Below, piece after piece: positions 7,054-15,629 of a stretch of DNA of 64,000 nucleotides. The position numbers and the translations under genes were made by a program. Each line of letters begins with the position of its first letter. Position 1 is the stretch's first letter. A model generated the notes under the pieces. The model had not been told where the DNA came from. It did no database searches and saw only the letters and a program-made list of their open reading frames with translations. The stretch comes from Bacilli bacterium (GTDB lineage: Bacteria; Bacillota_I; Bacilli_A; RFN20; CAG-826): assembly GCA_022653695.1 (NCBI GenBank), contig JALCSW010000002.1, forward strand, positions 214,605-278,604. The letters run 5' to 3'.

Positions 7054-8535
7054 ATGAGAAAACAAGTTCTGCTCGTGCTTGCTTCCGGGGCTCTCACGCT
7101 CGCCGGTTGCGCACAAGGGAGCAGCGGCGCCCCCGCCGTTAGCTCCTCCGGTTCCGATTCGGCTTCGGCGACATCCTCCAAGGAAGTCTCCAGCAGCCTC
7201 GCCAAACCGGTTCTATCCGATTTTTTGAAGAAATTCAGCGACGCCAACGCGACCATCGCCGTCAAAGTCGACGACAGCGATTTCCTCACCGCCTCGTTCT
7301 ATGGCGAGCGCGGTTTCTACGTCGACGCGGGGGGCGATACCTCATCCGGGGTCATCGCCAACCGCGAGGAAGGCTGCTTCGACTTCACTTACGAGGACGG
7401 GGCGCTCATCCTCGGTCAGGCCGAAAGCGACCTCAGGCGCGTCACGACCGCTTACTACACGCCTTTGGATTTGGCTGGCGCCACCGCGAATTTCTCCGTT
7501 GAAAAGGACGGCCTTACCTATGACCTTACCAAGGGGACGGCCGGCGATTACAGCACTGTCGAGACGGCCTACGCCATCCTTGGGATGTGCAACATCAATT
7601 GGCGATTCGCCAAACTGGGTTACTTGGCCGACGTCAAGCTCATCCTCGACGCGGATGGGGAGGGGGCCGCGTTTTCGTATGAGATCACCAACGTGGCTTC
7701 CGTAACCGCCCAAATCAGCGACATCGGCACGACCGAGAACGCGGCCTTCAGCGCTTACATCGCCTCGCCGAAATCGGCTCCGGTCCGCACCGCCTACACC
7801 GCGGAGAGCCTTGCGGCCTTCGGGGACATGTTCGGCGAAGGGGCCGTCGTGCCCTTCCCGAGCGCGGCTTCGGCCCTGTGGCGGGACGACGTGGTTTATG
7901 ATGACAACGACGTCGCCTCGGAAGTTGACTTCTACGAATTCGGATCCGACATCAGCGCGGCTTTCGCGGGCGAGCTCATCGCGGCAGGATTCAAGAAAGT
8001 CACCAGCACCAGCGTTTTAGGTGACGAGCTCGTCACTTACGAGAAGGTCTATAGCGCCGCGACCGAGACCATCGGCGATTCCGTGATCGCGGTCACGGTC
8101 AGCTACGACGCCGAGGCCGAGCGCACGACCGGCACCATCTCGAGTTACACCTACCCAAAACGGAAAGTCGACAAAACCGTCGCCACGGCCAACGAATACT
8201 TGACCGCCTATAACGACGGCGCCGCGACGATCCCCCTTCTCTCCGACTCCACGGACATCGTCTCCGTCACGACCCTCGACGCCTCGGAGCTAGTGGGGGA
8301 AACCCTCTATCTGCAGGCCAGCATCACGATTGACGACGAAACGGCTTGCGACGCCTACCGCCAGGCTTACCAAGCAGTCCTCGTCGACGCCGGTTACGAG
8401 GAGACGGACGAGTGGGACGAACTCGGCTTCAAGAGTTACGAGAAGGGCGACGTCACCATCGAAATCGACGGCTGGTTCGATGACAGCAACAACTTCGACG
8501 GCGGCTTCTCGATCATCTTCGAAGACATCGGCTGA
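7054..8535 (+). CDS. Large Ser-rich lipoprotein of unknown function
   Basis: I do not recognise the family. The 493-residue protein starts with a lipoprotein signal (LTLAGC lipobox) and a Ser/Ala/Gly linker, so it should be anchored on the outer face of the membrane. The folded part is acidic and beta-rich. The last third seems internally duplicated: an AGFKK...LGDELVTYEKV unit near residue 310 and an AGYEE...LGFKSYEKG unit near residue 450. A clear ribosome-binding site (AAAGGAGAAA) precedes the ATG. It is transcribed alone, away from the phe T-box, and ends in a strong terminator. Confidence 0.8.
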   Translation: MRKQVLLVLASGALTLAGCAQGSSGAPAVSSSGSDSASATSSKEVSSSLAKPVLSDFLKKFSDANATIAVKVDDSDFLTASFYGERGFYVDAGGDTSSGVIANREEGCFDFTYEDGALILGQAESDLRRVTTAYYTPLDLAGATANFSVEKDGLTYDLTKGTAGDYSTVETAYAILGMCNINWRFAKLGYLADVKLILDADGEGAAFSYEITNVASVTAQISDIGTTENAAFSAYIASPKSAPVRTAYTAESLAAFGDMFGEGAVVPFPSAASALWRDDVVYDDNDVASEVDFYEFGSDISAAFAGELIAAGFKKVTSTSVLGDELVTYEKVYSAATETIGDSVIAVTVSYDAEAERTTGTISSYTYPKRKVDKTVATANEYLTAYNDGAATIPLLSDSTDIVSVTTLDASELVGETLYLQASITIDDETACDAYRQAYQAVLVDAGYEETDEWDELGFKSYEKGDVTIEIDGWFDDSNNFDGGFSIIFEDIG

Positions 8536-8556
8536 TCGATTCGCCGACTCAAAAAG

Positions 8557-8582
8557 CGCTCTCCGCAAGGAGGGCGTTTTTT
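8557..8582 (+). terminator. Terminator of the 7054 lipoprotein gene
   Basis: CGCTCTCC-GCAA-GGAGGGCG forms an 8-bp stem with a tetraloop and is followed by TTTTTT. Confidence 0.92.
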
Positions 8583-8609
8583 GCGAGCGGGAACCCTCGG
8601 CGCGAAACG

Positions 8610-8635
8610 AAAAAAGCCTTTGGGAAAACCAAAGG
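8610..8635 (-). terminator. Terminator of the 8656 lipoprotein gene
   Basis: On the minus strand GCCTTTGG-TTTT-CCAAAGGC is a near-perfect stem with one extra C, followed by TTTTTT. It lies back to back with the plus-strand terminator. Confidence 0.92.
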
Positions 8636-8655
8636 CGATTTTTGACAAAACGGAA

Positions 8656-9870
8656 TCACTCGATCACGGACGGCAGCTCAACCTCGCTGTAGCCAGCTAG
8701 ATCCGGCAACGCGATCGCGGCGGCCTCGCCTTGAAGAGGCTTCATCGTGCCGATAAGGTGAAAGGCCGATAGGCGCAGGTCCGGCAAGGAATAGGCGCCC
8801 GGACTCAGAAGGCCGTTCCAATAATCAATCGTCTCGCTCTTCTCGAGTTTGCTTTGATCGGTCTTGCAGTCAAGGTCCACCGTCGAGGAGACGAAATCGT
8901 CCGCCGTGAAAAAGAAGACGAAATCGGAATCCCACGTCGACACGGCCTCAAAGAAGGAACTGATGTCGTTGGCGAGCGGGATTTGGGCCAACCGCGGAAG
9001 CGAGGAAGCGTAGACGCGCCCCTGAAGGAAACGGGCGACCGTCTTGATGCCGGGAGCGTAAGTCAAACGATAGGAGCCAAGGCCGTTTTCGGCGATGGAA
9101 AGCGTGCTGTCGCTGGTCCCGCCAAGGGTCTTCATCATCTCGTCCACGAGCGCGTCGACCGAATCGCAAAGGCGCTCGGTGAGGCTCTTCTCGCCCGTGA
9201 AAAGGGAGTCGACGAACGTCCGCTCCTCTTTGGCGAGGGCGCGATAGCTTTTCCGAGGCATCGTCCAATCTTCCGTCCCATAGGCGTCATTGACGGTCGT
9301 TTCAAAGGCCTTCTTGGTCATGAGGGCTTTCGAAAGGTCGAAATACTCGCGATAGTCATCGGTCTTGTTGACGGTATAAACGTTCGGCGATTGGTCGGTG
9401 ACCTCAATTTCGCTGAGTTCGCTCGATCCGGCGGATGGTTTGAGGCTCATGTTCGCGATTTCCGTGGCGCTCACGAATTCTTTGGCCGAAAGCCCGTCGA
9501 CCCCGTTCGCGCGGAAAGAGACGGATTCGATGGTGCCATCGACCCCATAGAGCTCAGGACCGCTTTCCTCAGCCGAGGAAGAAGAGGACCCCTCATCGTC
9601 GTCGGGATATAAGTAGGCGGCAACGCCGAAGTCGGTGTCGTCGCGGCCCACATTGGCGGCTGGGGTGAAAACGAAGCCTTGGTCGTCGCTTCCGGCGACC
9701 CCCTTCATGTCCTTGCGGAAAAGGCTGATCGCGGCGCCGTATTCCGAAGGATCGAGATCGGCGTAGAGCGAAAGGTCAACGGCGGAGGAACTGCCTGCGC
9801 CCGAGCACGAGCAGGCGCCGGTGCCGAGAGAGAAGGCCAAAACGAGAAAGGGGATGATTTTCTTTTTCAT
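8656..9870 (-). CDS. Probable lipoprotein of unknown function
   Basis: The 404-residue product starts MKKKIIPFLVLAF and has an N-terminal hydrophobic signal ending GTGACSC, a weak lipobox, then a short Ser-rich stretch. The rest is soluble and acidic; I recognise no domain. The ORF track starts at 9909, but that start lies inside the promoter: TATAAT ends 9 bases before the ATG at 9870, leaving almost no leader. It is convergent with the 7054 lipoprotein but not similar to it. Confidence 0.75.
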   Translation of the reverse strand: MKKKIIPFLVLAFSLGTGACSCSGAGSSSAVDLSLYADLDPSEYGAAISLFRKDMKGVAGSDDQGFVFTPAANVGRDDTDFGVAAYLYPDDDEGSSSSSAEESGPELYGVDGTIESVSFRANGVDGLSAKEFVSATEIANMSLKPSAGSSELSEIEVTDQSPNVYTVNKTDDYREYFDLSKALMTKKAFETTVNDAYGTEDWTMPRKSYRALAKEERTFVDSLFTGEKSLTERLCDSVDALVDEMMKTLGGTSDSTLSIAENGLGSYRLTYAPGIKTVARFLQGRVYASSLPRLAQIPLANDISSFFEAVSTWDSDFVFFFTADDFVSSTVDLDCKTDQSKLEKSETIDYWNGLLSPGAYSLPDLRLSAFHLIGTMKPLQGEAAAIALPDLAGYSEVELPSVIE

Positions 9871-9947
9871 ATCGCCCACATTATATAAGGAAAAGGAAGC
9901 CCGCACCATCTATTAATCAAAGGCGTTCCCCCGCGGGAAAAAGGGCG

Positions 9948-10658
9948 TCATTTTCTAAGTTCGTACATGAGGATTCCGCCAGCCACCGCCACGTTGAGCG
10001 AATCGATGCCGCTCATCTCAAGGCGGACCCGCGCGTCGGCCAAAGCCTGAATCGGCGAACTGACGCCTTGGCCTTCGCTACCCAAAACGAGGGCGATTTT
10101 CCCTTTTTTGGGAAGCGAAGAAAGGGAAGAAGAGGCTTTGAGATCCGTCGAAACGATCGCGTAGCCTTCGGATTTCAGAGTCCCGATCCGAGCGATGAGG
10201 TCGTCATGAGGGACGATGTGAAGCCTGAAAATGGCCCCTTGGCTCGCGAGGACGGCCTTTCGGTTCATCGGATCGGCCGACCCGTTCGACAAATACGCGT
10301 CCCGAAACCCAAACGAAAGGGCGGTTCTTAGCAACGTCCCGACGTTGCCAGGATCTTGCACGCCGTCAAGAACGAGGGCGCGGCCCGTGTCAAAGGGGTC
10401 GTTTTGGGGACGATGGCAAAGCGCCACGATGCCCTCGGGGCTCTTCGTCGCGGCGAGTTTGGCAATGATCTCGCGGCTGACCAAAGTGACGGGCGCGGCA
10501 GTTTCGTAGGGCTCAAGGGAAAAAATCTCCTCGGCGCAACCCTCTTCTAAGGCCATTTCGACGAGGTGAAAGCCCTCGACGAGAAACAAGCCGCCTTTGT
10601 TAGGAAGTTTGGCGAGAGCCTTGATGCGTTGGTTCCTCAGACTCGTGATTCTATCCAT
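9948..10658 (-). CDS. TrmH/SpoU family RNA 2'-O-methyltransferase
   Basis: SpoU-type enzymes methylate ribose 2'-OH of rRNA or tRNA with SAM, using a trefoil-knot fold. The 236-residue protein has an N-terminal substrate-binding part (FLVEGFHLVEMALEEG) and the three knot motifs: LDGVQDPGNVGTLLRTA, LVLGSEGQGVS and LNVAVAGGILMYEL. It resembles the Bacillus YsgA/RlmB-like group; the exact target base cannot be told. Its ATG overlaps the end of the upstream metallopeptidase gene by 8 bases, so the two are coupled. Confidence 0.9.
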   Translation of the reverse strand: MDRITSLRNQRIKALAKLPNKGGLFLVEGFHLVEMALEEGCAEEIFSLEPYETAAPVTLVSREIIAKLAATKSPEGIVALCHRPQNDPFDTGRALVLDGVQDPGNVGTLLRTALSFGFRDAYLSNGSADPMNRKAVLASQGAIFRLHIVPHDDLIARIGTLKSEGYAIVSTDLKASSSLSSLPKKGKIALVLGSEGQGVSSPIQALADARVRLEMSGIDSLNVAVAGGILMYELRK

Positions 10659-11274
10659 TGCCGTAATCGTGTTTCCTTAAATTAGTGTACAGCCTCTTGT
10701 AGTCGGGGCAAAAGCGGAACACGATCTCGTAGAAGGCCTTTTGGTGGTTCCGCTCGAAATCGTGCGCCAGCTCATGGACGATGACGGAGTCGATGATCTT
10801 CGGGTCGTAATGGACGAGCTCAAGGGCGAATGTGAGCCGGTGGTTCGAGCGGCTGTTGACCCCATAACGGGACCGCATCGAACGGACTTTCAGTTCGTAG
10901 GGCCTTTCGATCCCCATCGCCTTTTCATAGAAGGGCTCCCTTTCTTTAATATAGGAAAGAAGCTTGCCCTTTAGGAACCCGGCTTTCTTTTTCTCGTCGA
11001 GAACACCATACCCGCCAATGGTGTTTTTAACGCCGAAAAGATAGACCTCATCGCCGCTTTCGGAAGGCTCAAATTCCAATTTCCTTTTCAATTTCGGAAA
11101 ATACTCGGCGATTTTCCTCTCGAGATAACGCCTTTCCGTGAGGCAAGGGCACGACACCTTCATGCTTCCCCCGTCGCGCGAAAGGCGGAAACTGATGTTC
11201 CGGACCCGTTTGAAAGTGACTTCGACGGGATAAGAGAGCCCTTCGTAAACGACGCTCATGACTTCGGTTCGCAT
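10651..11274 (-). CDS. YgjP-like metallopeptidase domain protein (M48/DUF45)
   Basis: The 207-residue protein has the zinc motif HELAHDFERNHQKAFYEIV (HExxH) and the MRSRYG motif typical of YgjP/WLM-type predicted metalloproteases. The substrate is unknown. The ORF track runs on to 12258 through the antisense of the DUF523 gene; the real start is the ATG at 11274, placed 6 bases after a perfect TATAAT (leaderless), or the ATG at 11259. It overlaps the downstream methyltransferase gene. Confidence 0.85.
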   Translation of the reverse strand: MRTEVMSVVYEGLSYPVEVTFKRVRNISFRLSRDGGSMKVSCPCLTERRYLERKIAEYFPKLKRKLEFEPSESGDEVYLFGVKNTIGGYGVLDEKKKAGFLKGKLLSYIKEREPFYEKAMGIERPYELKVRSMRSRYGVNSRSNHRLTFALELVHYDPKIIDSVIVHELAHDFERNHQKAFYEIVFRFCPDYKRLYTNLRKHDYGNG

Positions 11275-11297
11275 AGTGGCATTATAGCCTTTCTCAT

Positions 11298-11313
11298 TGT
11301 CCTTAAGGACAAA
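11298..11313. promoter_or_regulatory. 16-bp perfect palindrome between divergent genes
   Basis: TTGTCCTTAAGGACAA is a perfect palindrome midway between the YgjP-like gene (minus) and the DUF523 gene (plus). Its right side can serve as -35 (TTGTCC, 17 bp, TAGACT) for the plus gene; on the left a TATAAT serves the minus gene. It may be a shared operator. Confidence 0.45.
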
Positions 11314-11334
11314 AAAGAATAGACTTGTCTCGCT

Positions 11335-12318
11335 ATGGAAAAGATCCTCGTGAGCGCCTGCCTTCTGGGCGATAAAGTCCGCTACGACGGCGGAAGCAAT
11401 CCCGTCGGCTTTTTGTCCGAACTGGCCAAGCGTTTTCAGATCGTCCCCTTTTGCCCCGAGGTCGAAGGCGGCCTTGCGATCCCGCGCGATCCCGCGGAAA
11501 TCAGCGGTAATCGCGTCGTGACGAAAAACGGCGTTGACGTGACCGCCAATTACCATGAGGGGGCCCAAAAAGCCTTGACCCTTTGCAAATTTTTCGGCAT
11601 CCGTTACGCGATCCTCAAAGACGGGAGCCCCGCCTGCGGACCGCGCCAGATCCACGATGGCAAATTCGATGGGTTGAAGATCGACGGCCTCGGCGTCACC
11701 GCCCGTCTTTTGGTCGCTAACGGCATCAAAGTCTTCGCCGAAACCGACAACATCTCTTTCTTGTGGAATAAGCCGACCGAGTTCAAAAGGGACAAGCCGC
11801 TCCGCAAAAAGAGGAACGGCTTCCCGCGCAAGCCCCATACCCTCGCGGAGGCCGCCGAAGAAGCGGCGAAAAAGGAAACGCCGACCGAGCGGAACGGCAA
11901 AGGCGAGGCGCGAGGCGCCTCTTTCGATCGTCGCAAGAAACCTTATGGCGAGCGCCATTCCTACAACCGCAGGGCGCACGAGTTTGAGGCGAGGGGCAAA
12001 ACGGACGAACGCTACGGCGGGGAAAAGGCTCCCTACGGAAAAGGTGCCCCGCTTGCGAAAGGCAAATCGTTCGGGGAACGAAAAAGCTACGGAAAGAAAA
12101 AACCGTATGGGCGCAAACCTTACGGAACGCCTAAGCCCTACGGGGAGAAGGCAGGCCGCAAAGACGGCGGGCGGAAACCCGACGGCGGAAGCGGGTATTA
12201 CGACCATAAGCCCTACGGATCCCCTTCTAGCCACGGATTCAAGAAGGCCTACGGGCACAAAAACTACCGCAGATCCCCCTCGAATCGGGCGAAGGCCCCC
12301 TTCAATGAGAAAAAGTGA
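11335..12318 (+). CDS. DUF523 domain protein with long basic KPYG-repeat tail
   Basis: Residues 1-145 are a complete DUF523 domain with the Cys-containing motifs SACLLG, PFCPEVEGGLAIPRDPAEI and LKDGSPACGPRQIHDG; the biochemical role of DUF523 is not established to my knowledge. Residues about 150-327 form a very basic, low-complexity tail with repeated KPYG, SYGKK, PYGEK and AYG units, probably disordered and suited to RNA binding. Such a tail is not normal for DUF523. A TAGACT -10 lies 9 bases before the ATG with no Shine-Dalgarno. The ECF gene overlaps its end by 14 bases. Confidence 0.85.
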   Translation: MEKILVSACLLGDKVRYDGGSNPVGFLSELAKRFQIVPFCPEVEGGLAIPRDPAEISGNRVVTKNGVDVTANYHEGAQKALTLCKFFGIRYAILKDGSPACGPRQIHDGKFDGLKIDGLGVTARLLVANGIKVFAETDNISFLWNKPTEFKRDKPLRKKRNGFPRKPHTLAEAAEEAAKKETPTERNGKGEARGASFDRRKKPYGERHSYNRRAHEFEARGKTDERYGGEKAPYGKGAPLAKGKSFGERKSYGKKKPYGRKPYGTPKPYGEKAGRKDGGRKPDGGSGYYDHKPYGSPSSHGFKKAYGHKNYRRSPSNRAKAPFNEKK

Positions 12319-12844
12319 GCACGAAATAATCCTGCGCCTAACCGGCGTCGCCGTGTTTTCGGCGCTCGCTTTCGTCCTTACCGCCTATTGCCAAATCCCC
12401 TATGCCGGGGGAGCCGGATATTTCAATTTCGGCGACGTCGTGACCCTTTTCGTCGCGATGGTGTACGGCCCCCTCGAAGGGGCCCTCGTCGGCATCGTCG
12501 CCGGCAGCATGGGGGATTTCGTCGCGGGATACGCCGCCTACATCCCTTTCACCATATTGGCAAAAGGCATCATGGGGCTCGTCACCGGTTTACTCTTTAT
12601 CCTCTTGCGAAAGCGAAGGATCATGCGCTTTGCCTCGCCTTTCGTCGGAGCCACTCTGATGATCCTCGTCTATATGGCCGCTTATGCCGTTCTGATTGGG
12701 CAAGGCGTCTATCTCGGCACCGCCTTCGACTGCGTCCAAGGGTACGGAATGGCGATCCTCTCGATCCCACTCACCATCGGCTTTTTCAAAACCGGCCTTC
12801 AAAAAAGGCTTGATCGGGACGAAACGAACGAGCCCAAGAAATAA
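12305..12844 (+). CDS. ECF transporter S component (substrate unknown)
   Basis: The 179-residue protein has about five to six membrane helices and the S-component pattern GYFNFGDVVTLFVAM...GPLEGALVGIVAGSMGDFVAGY...KGIMGLVTG. S components bind a vitamin-like substrate and dock onto a shared EcfAT energy module, which is not in this window. The substrate cannot be read from sequence alone. The ORF track starts upstream in the wrong domain; the ATG at 12305 lies inside the tail of the DUF523 gene. A strong terminator follows. Confidence 0.85.
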   Translation: MRKSEHEIILRLTGVAVFSALAFVLTAYCQIPYAGGAGYFNFGDVVTLFVAMVYGPLEGALVGIVAGSMGDFVAGYAAYIPFTILAKGIMGLVTGLLFILLRKRRIMRFASPFVGATLMILVYMAAYAVLIGQGVYLGTAFDCVQGYGMAILSIPLTIGFFKTGLQKRLDRDETNEPKK

Positions 12845-12878
12845 AAAAATCCCCCATCGCGAAGACGGGGGATTTTTT
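12843..12878. terminator. Bidirectional terminator
   Basis: AAAAAAATCCCCC-(11 nt)-GGGGGATTTTTT forms a stem with a T-tract on either strand. It serves the ECF gene on the plus strand and the small membrane-protein gene on the minus strand. Confidence 0.93.
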
Positions 12879-12886
12879 CATATGGC

Positions 12887-13108
12887 TCAATGGGCTTTGG
12901 GGGGATTCTCCTCCGGTTTGTAGTTGCAACGATCCGCCTTCAGGGCGCAGACGAAGGCAAGGATGACGCACACGACCGCGACGACGATGCAGCCAAGGCC
13001 GACGTAAAGCGGAACGACGCCGTAATTGATGGCCAGGCAGCAGGAGACGATGCCGCCGACGAGGGTGGCGATGGCGACATAGAAGAAGACCTTCATTTTC
13101 GTAATCAT
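12887..13108 (-). CDS. Small two-helix membrane protein
   Basis: The 73-residue protein has two membrane helices (about residues 6-27 and 34-56) and a short polar tail. No family is recognised. It has a good Shine-Dalgarno (AAAGGGGG) within a GGGGAATTCCCC palindrome just before the ATG, which could mask the site. A second ATG 14 bases inside is possible. TTGCTA-16 bp-TAAATT is a plausible promoter. Confidence 0.65.
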   Translation of the reverse strand: MITKMKVFFYVAIATLVGGIVSCCLAINYGVVPLYVGLGCIVVAVVCVILAFVCALKADRCNYKPEENPPKAH

Positions 13109-13200
13109 AAGTGGGGAATTCCCCCTTTCTTTACTCTCAATTTAGCATAGCGGGCGACTTTAGCAAGGGAAAACGGAACCAAACGCCCGCAAAGGCGGCT

Positions 13201-13767
13201 TCACCGATGGCTGCCGAGCTGGAAATAAACCTCAAGAAGGAGGGCGTTATGGTAGTCGCGGATATCGAGTCCCGTCCTCTCGATGAAACGAGACAGCCGA
13301 TAGTTGAAGGTGTTGCGATGGATGATGAGGTTCTCGGAAGCCAGGGTGGCGTTAAGCCCGCAGCGGAGAAACGTCCCGGCGGTCAGCATAAGCTCATGGG
13401 GCACCCCCTTGAATTCGGCCGAAAGAAGCGGAAGCGAGCTATAGTCCCCGAAGCTGAATTCCTTCATGAGGACATCGGTCAGATAAAGGGCCTGATTCGG
13501 GAAATAGGCCACCGCCTGCCGAAGGGCTTTTTGCTCAAGGGGGCCCCTCGCATGGGCGCACAAAAAGGTGACGATGACCCGCAGGTCGTCGTGAAGCGGC
13601 ATCACGAGATTGCCGAGCCCCATCAGGAAATTCTCGTCGGCGACAAGGTATCCTTCCGTTGGGGAAAGAGCCGTCCAATCGTAAGGCGCCCCAAGGCTAT
13701 CGAGGGCGTTTCCAAAAGCCTTTTCGTCAAAGGGCGCGCTCGTTTGATAGAGGTAGAATTTGGTCAT
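13201..13767 (-). CDS. PucR/CdaR-type HTH regulator
   Basis: The C-terminal part, NLIIHRNTFNYRLSRFIERTGLDIRDYHNALLLEVYFQL, is the winged HTH found at the end of PucR/CdaR-like regulators. The N-terminal 120 residues are a short sensor region I cannot name. At 188 residues it is much smaller than normal PucR proteins. It overlaps the alpha-glucosidase stop by ATGA, so it is made together with that enzyme and may regulate it. Confidence 0.8.
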   Translation of the reverse strand: MTKFYLYQTSAPFDEKAFGNALDSLGAPYDWTALSPTEGYLVADENFLMGLGNLVMPLHDDLRVIVTFLCAHARGPLEQKALRQAVAYFPNQALYLTDVLMKEFSFGDYSSLPLLSAEFKGVPHELMLTAGTFLRCGLNATLASENLIIHRNTFNYRLSRFIERTGLDIRDYHNALLLEVYFQLGSHR

Positions 13768-15473
13768 CTTAACCTCAATAGATAAGTCTCAAAGGGCCGT
13801 AAAGCGAAAACGTGATCGCTCAAAAGCACTTGATCGTAATTATGGAGAAGGACGTCGCCCAAGGCGTAATAGAAAGAGAAACAAACCTGATAAGGCCGGA
13901 AGTTGGAAATCACCATGAGTTTGTCCTTGCCATCGTGGAGATAGGCGAAGACATCGGGGTGATCGTGATCGACGATTTCAAGGCGGCCCTCAAGGACCTG
14001 CTCGTTGATCACGGGATCCTTTCGCAAACCGATCGCGTACTGATAGAAATTGAGGATGCTCCACGGATCCGCCATCTCATCGGCGACGTTGACCCCGGAA
14101 AGATAGTTGTCGTTGACCCGGTTGATCCCATGATGGGCGCTGAAACCGGCGTAGGGGGTGCGATCCCATTGCATTGGGGTCCGCGCGTTGACGCGAGAGG
14201 TTCGGTTAAGGTATCCCAAGATCTTGCCGTCATCGTACCCGCGGGCCCGCAAGGAAGCGACGTCGTTCCTCGTCCCGACGTCGCTATAGAAATCCTCGCA
14301 TCGGGCGTAATTGACATTCGACATCCCGATTTCCTCACCATTGTAGATAAAGGGCGTCCCATACAGGAAAAGGATGGTGTTGAAAAGCATTTTGGCCGAT
14401 TCGGCGCGGAAAGCTATGGAGCCGTATTGGCTCACGAGGCGAGGGTGATCGTGATTGCACCAATATAGGGGCATATCCGCCCTTTCGTGGCAAACGTCGT
14501 ACCACCGCATGAAATTGTCCTTAAGGGAAATGACGTCGGTCCGGATGTCTTGGTCGTCCTTGTCGATCGAGCCATAGTTACCATTGTCCCAAACGGTGTC
14601 GAAATTGAAAACCAGGTTGATGGACCCGTTTTCCCGATCCGCCATCTTAAGGGCGTCCTGAGGGCTGATGTTGCCGCCGGCCTCGCCGACGGTCAAGCAA
14701 TCGTAATGGCTGAAAACGTTCTTTTTCAGCATTTGAAGATAATCGAAAAGCTCAGGCCGATTCGAGAATTTGCTTGTGTCATAGACGAAGCCGTCCTCAT
14801 CGGGTTGACCCGCGGAGTCGGCAAAAGAGAGGTCTTTGGCGAGATGCGCCACGGCGTCGAGCCGAAAACCGTCCACCCCCTTGTCGAGATAGAAACGGGC
14901 GATTTCGAAGTAGCGTTCCCTTAGTTCCGGGTTGGCCCAATTGACGTCCGGCATCTTCCTAGAAAAAATGTGCAGGTAATAAAGATCCGAATCCGGCAGC
15001 CTCTCCCAAGCCGAGGTGCTGAAGAAACCCTTCCAATTGTTCGGGGGCAATTCTTTCCCGTTCGCCTTCCTGCCTTGGCGGAAGAAATAGTAGCCCCGTT
15101 CCTTGCTGCCGGGATCCCTGATCGCGGTTTGAAACCACGGATGCTCGTCGCTGGTATGGTTGAGGACGAAATCGATGATAATCCTGATGCCCCGTTTATG
15201 GGTCTCCGAAAGAAGGCTGTCGAAATCCTCCATGGTACCGAATCGGGGATTGATTTGGCGGTAGTCGCTCACATCGTAGCCCCCATCGTCCATCGGCGAT
15301 TTAAAGAGGGGGCAAATCCATAAGAGATTCACTCCCAATTCTTTTAAATAATCGAGCTTCGAAACGATCCCGCGTATATCTCCGACGCCATCGTCGTTCG
15401 AATCCTTGAAGGATTCCGGATAGATGACGTAACCGATTGAGTTACGCCACCACGCAAGGCCTTTGTTATCCAT
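13764..15473 (-). CDS. Oligo-1,6-glucosidase / alpha-glucosidase, GH13
   Basis: This cytoplasmic 569-residue enzyme hydrolyses short alpha-glucosides such as isomaltose or related sugars. It has the GH13 regions DFVLNHTSDEHPWF, GFRLDAVAHL (nucleophile Asp), LTVGEAGG (acid/base Glu) and WCNHDHPR (stabilising Asp), plus the AWWRNSIGYVIYPESFKDSNDDGVGD start typical of the oligo-1,6-glucosidase/trehalose-6-phosphate hydrolase subfamily. Which substrate it prefers cannot be settled here. No signal peptide. TATAAT stands 7 bases before the ATG, so the message is probably leaderless. Confidence 0.93.
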   Translation of the reverse strand: MDNKGLAWWRNSIGYVIYPESFKDSNDDGVGDIRGIVSKLDYLKELGVNLLWICPLFKSPMDDGGYDVSDYRQINPRFGTMEDFDSLLSETHKRGIRIIIDFVLNHTSDEHPWFQTAIRDPGSKERGYYFFRQGRKANGKELPPNNWKGFFSTSAWERLPDSDLYYLHIFSRKMPDVNWANPELRERYFEIARFYLDKGVDGFRLDAVAHLAKDLSFADSAGQPDEDGFVYDTSKFSNRPELFDYLQMLKKNVFSHYDCLTVGEAGGNISPQDALKMADRENGSINLVFNFDTVWDNGNYGSIDKDDQDIRTDVISLKDNFMRWYDVCHERADMPLYWCNHDHPRLVSQYGSIAFRAESAKMLFNTILFLYGTPFIYNGEEIGMSNVNYARCEDFYSDVGTRNDVASLRARGYDDGKILGYLNRTSRVNARTPMQWDRTPYAGFSAHHGINRVNDNYLSGVNVADEMADPWSILNFYQYAIGLRKDPVINEQVLEGRLEIVDHDHPDVFAYLHDGKDKLMVISNFRPYQVCFSFYYALGDVLLHNYDQVLLSDHVFALRPFETYLLRLR

Positions 15474-15480
15474 TTATTTT

Positions 15481-15522
15481 ATTATAGCGGAACTTAGCGG
15501 CCTTGTGTGTGCATAATGCACA
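15481..15522 (-). promoter_or_regulatory. Alpha-glucosidase promoter with palindrome near -42
   Basis: A perfect TATAAT (15481-15486) lies 7 bases before the ATG and no -35 is visible. The perfect palindrome TGTGCAT-A-ATGCACA (15508-15522) is centred about 42 bases upstream of the inferred start site, the usual place for a class II activator. This suggests positive control; the regulator may be the PucR-type protein downstream, which is inference. Confidence 0.5.
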
Positions 15523-15590
15523 AAACGTCAATGAAACCTCTTTCCTCTCATCCTGAAGCGAGGAAAGGCGAATAATGTGTGGAAACCACC

Positions 15591-15607
15591 GTCTATCTTT
15601 GATAGAC
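15591..15607. promoter_or_regulatory. Inverted repeat upstream of the ABC exporter operon
   Basis: GTCTATC-TTT-GATAGAC is a perfect 7-bp inverted repeat ending 22 bases before the ATG of the first exporter gene. It is a likely operator for drug- or substrate-responsive control, but no regulator gene is adjacent. Confidence 0.45.
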
Positions 15608-15629
15608 TTTGTGGGCTAAAAGCCATCCT

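Noticed and set aside
11275-12258. N-terminal 328 residues of the 535-codon minus ORF upstream of the YgjP-like protein
   Set aside because: This part is antisense to the DUF523 gene; the promoter and family start lie at 11274.
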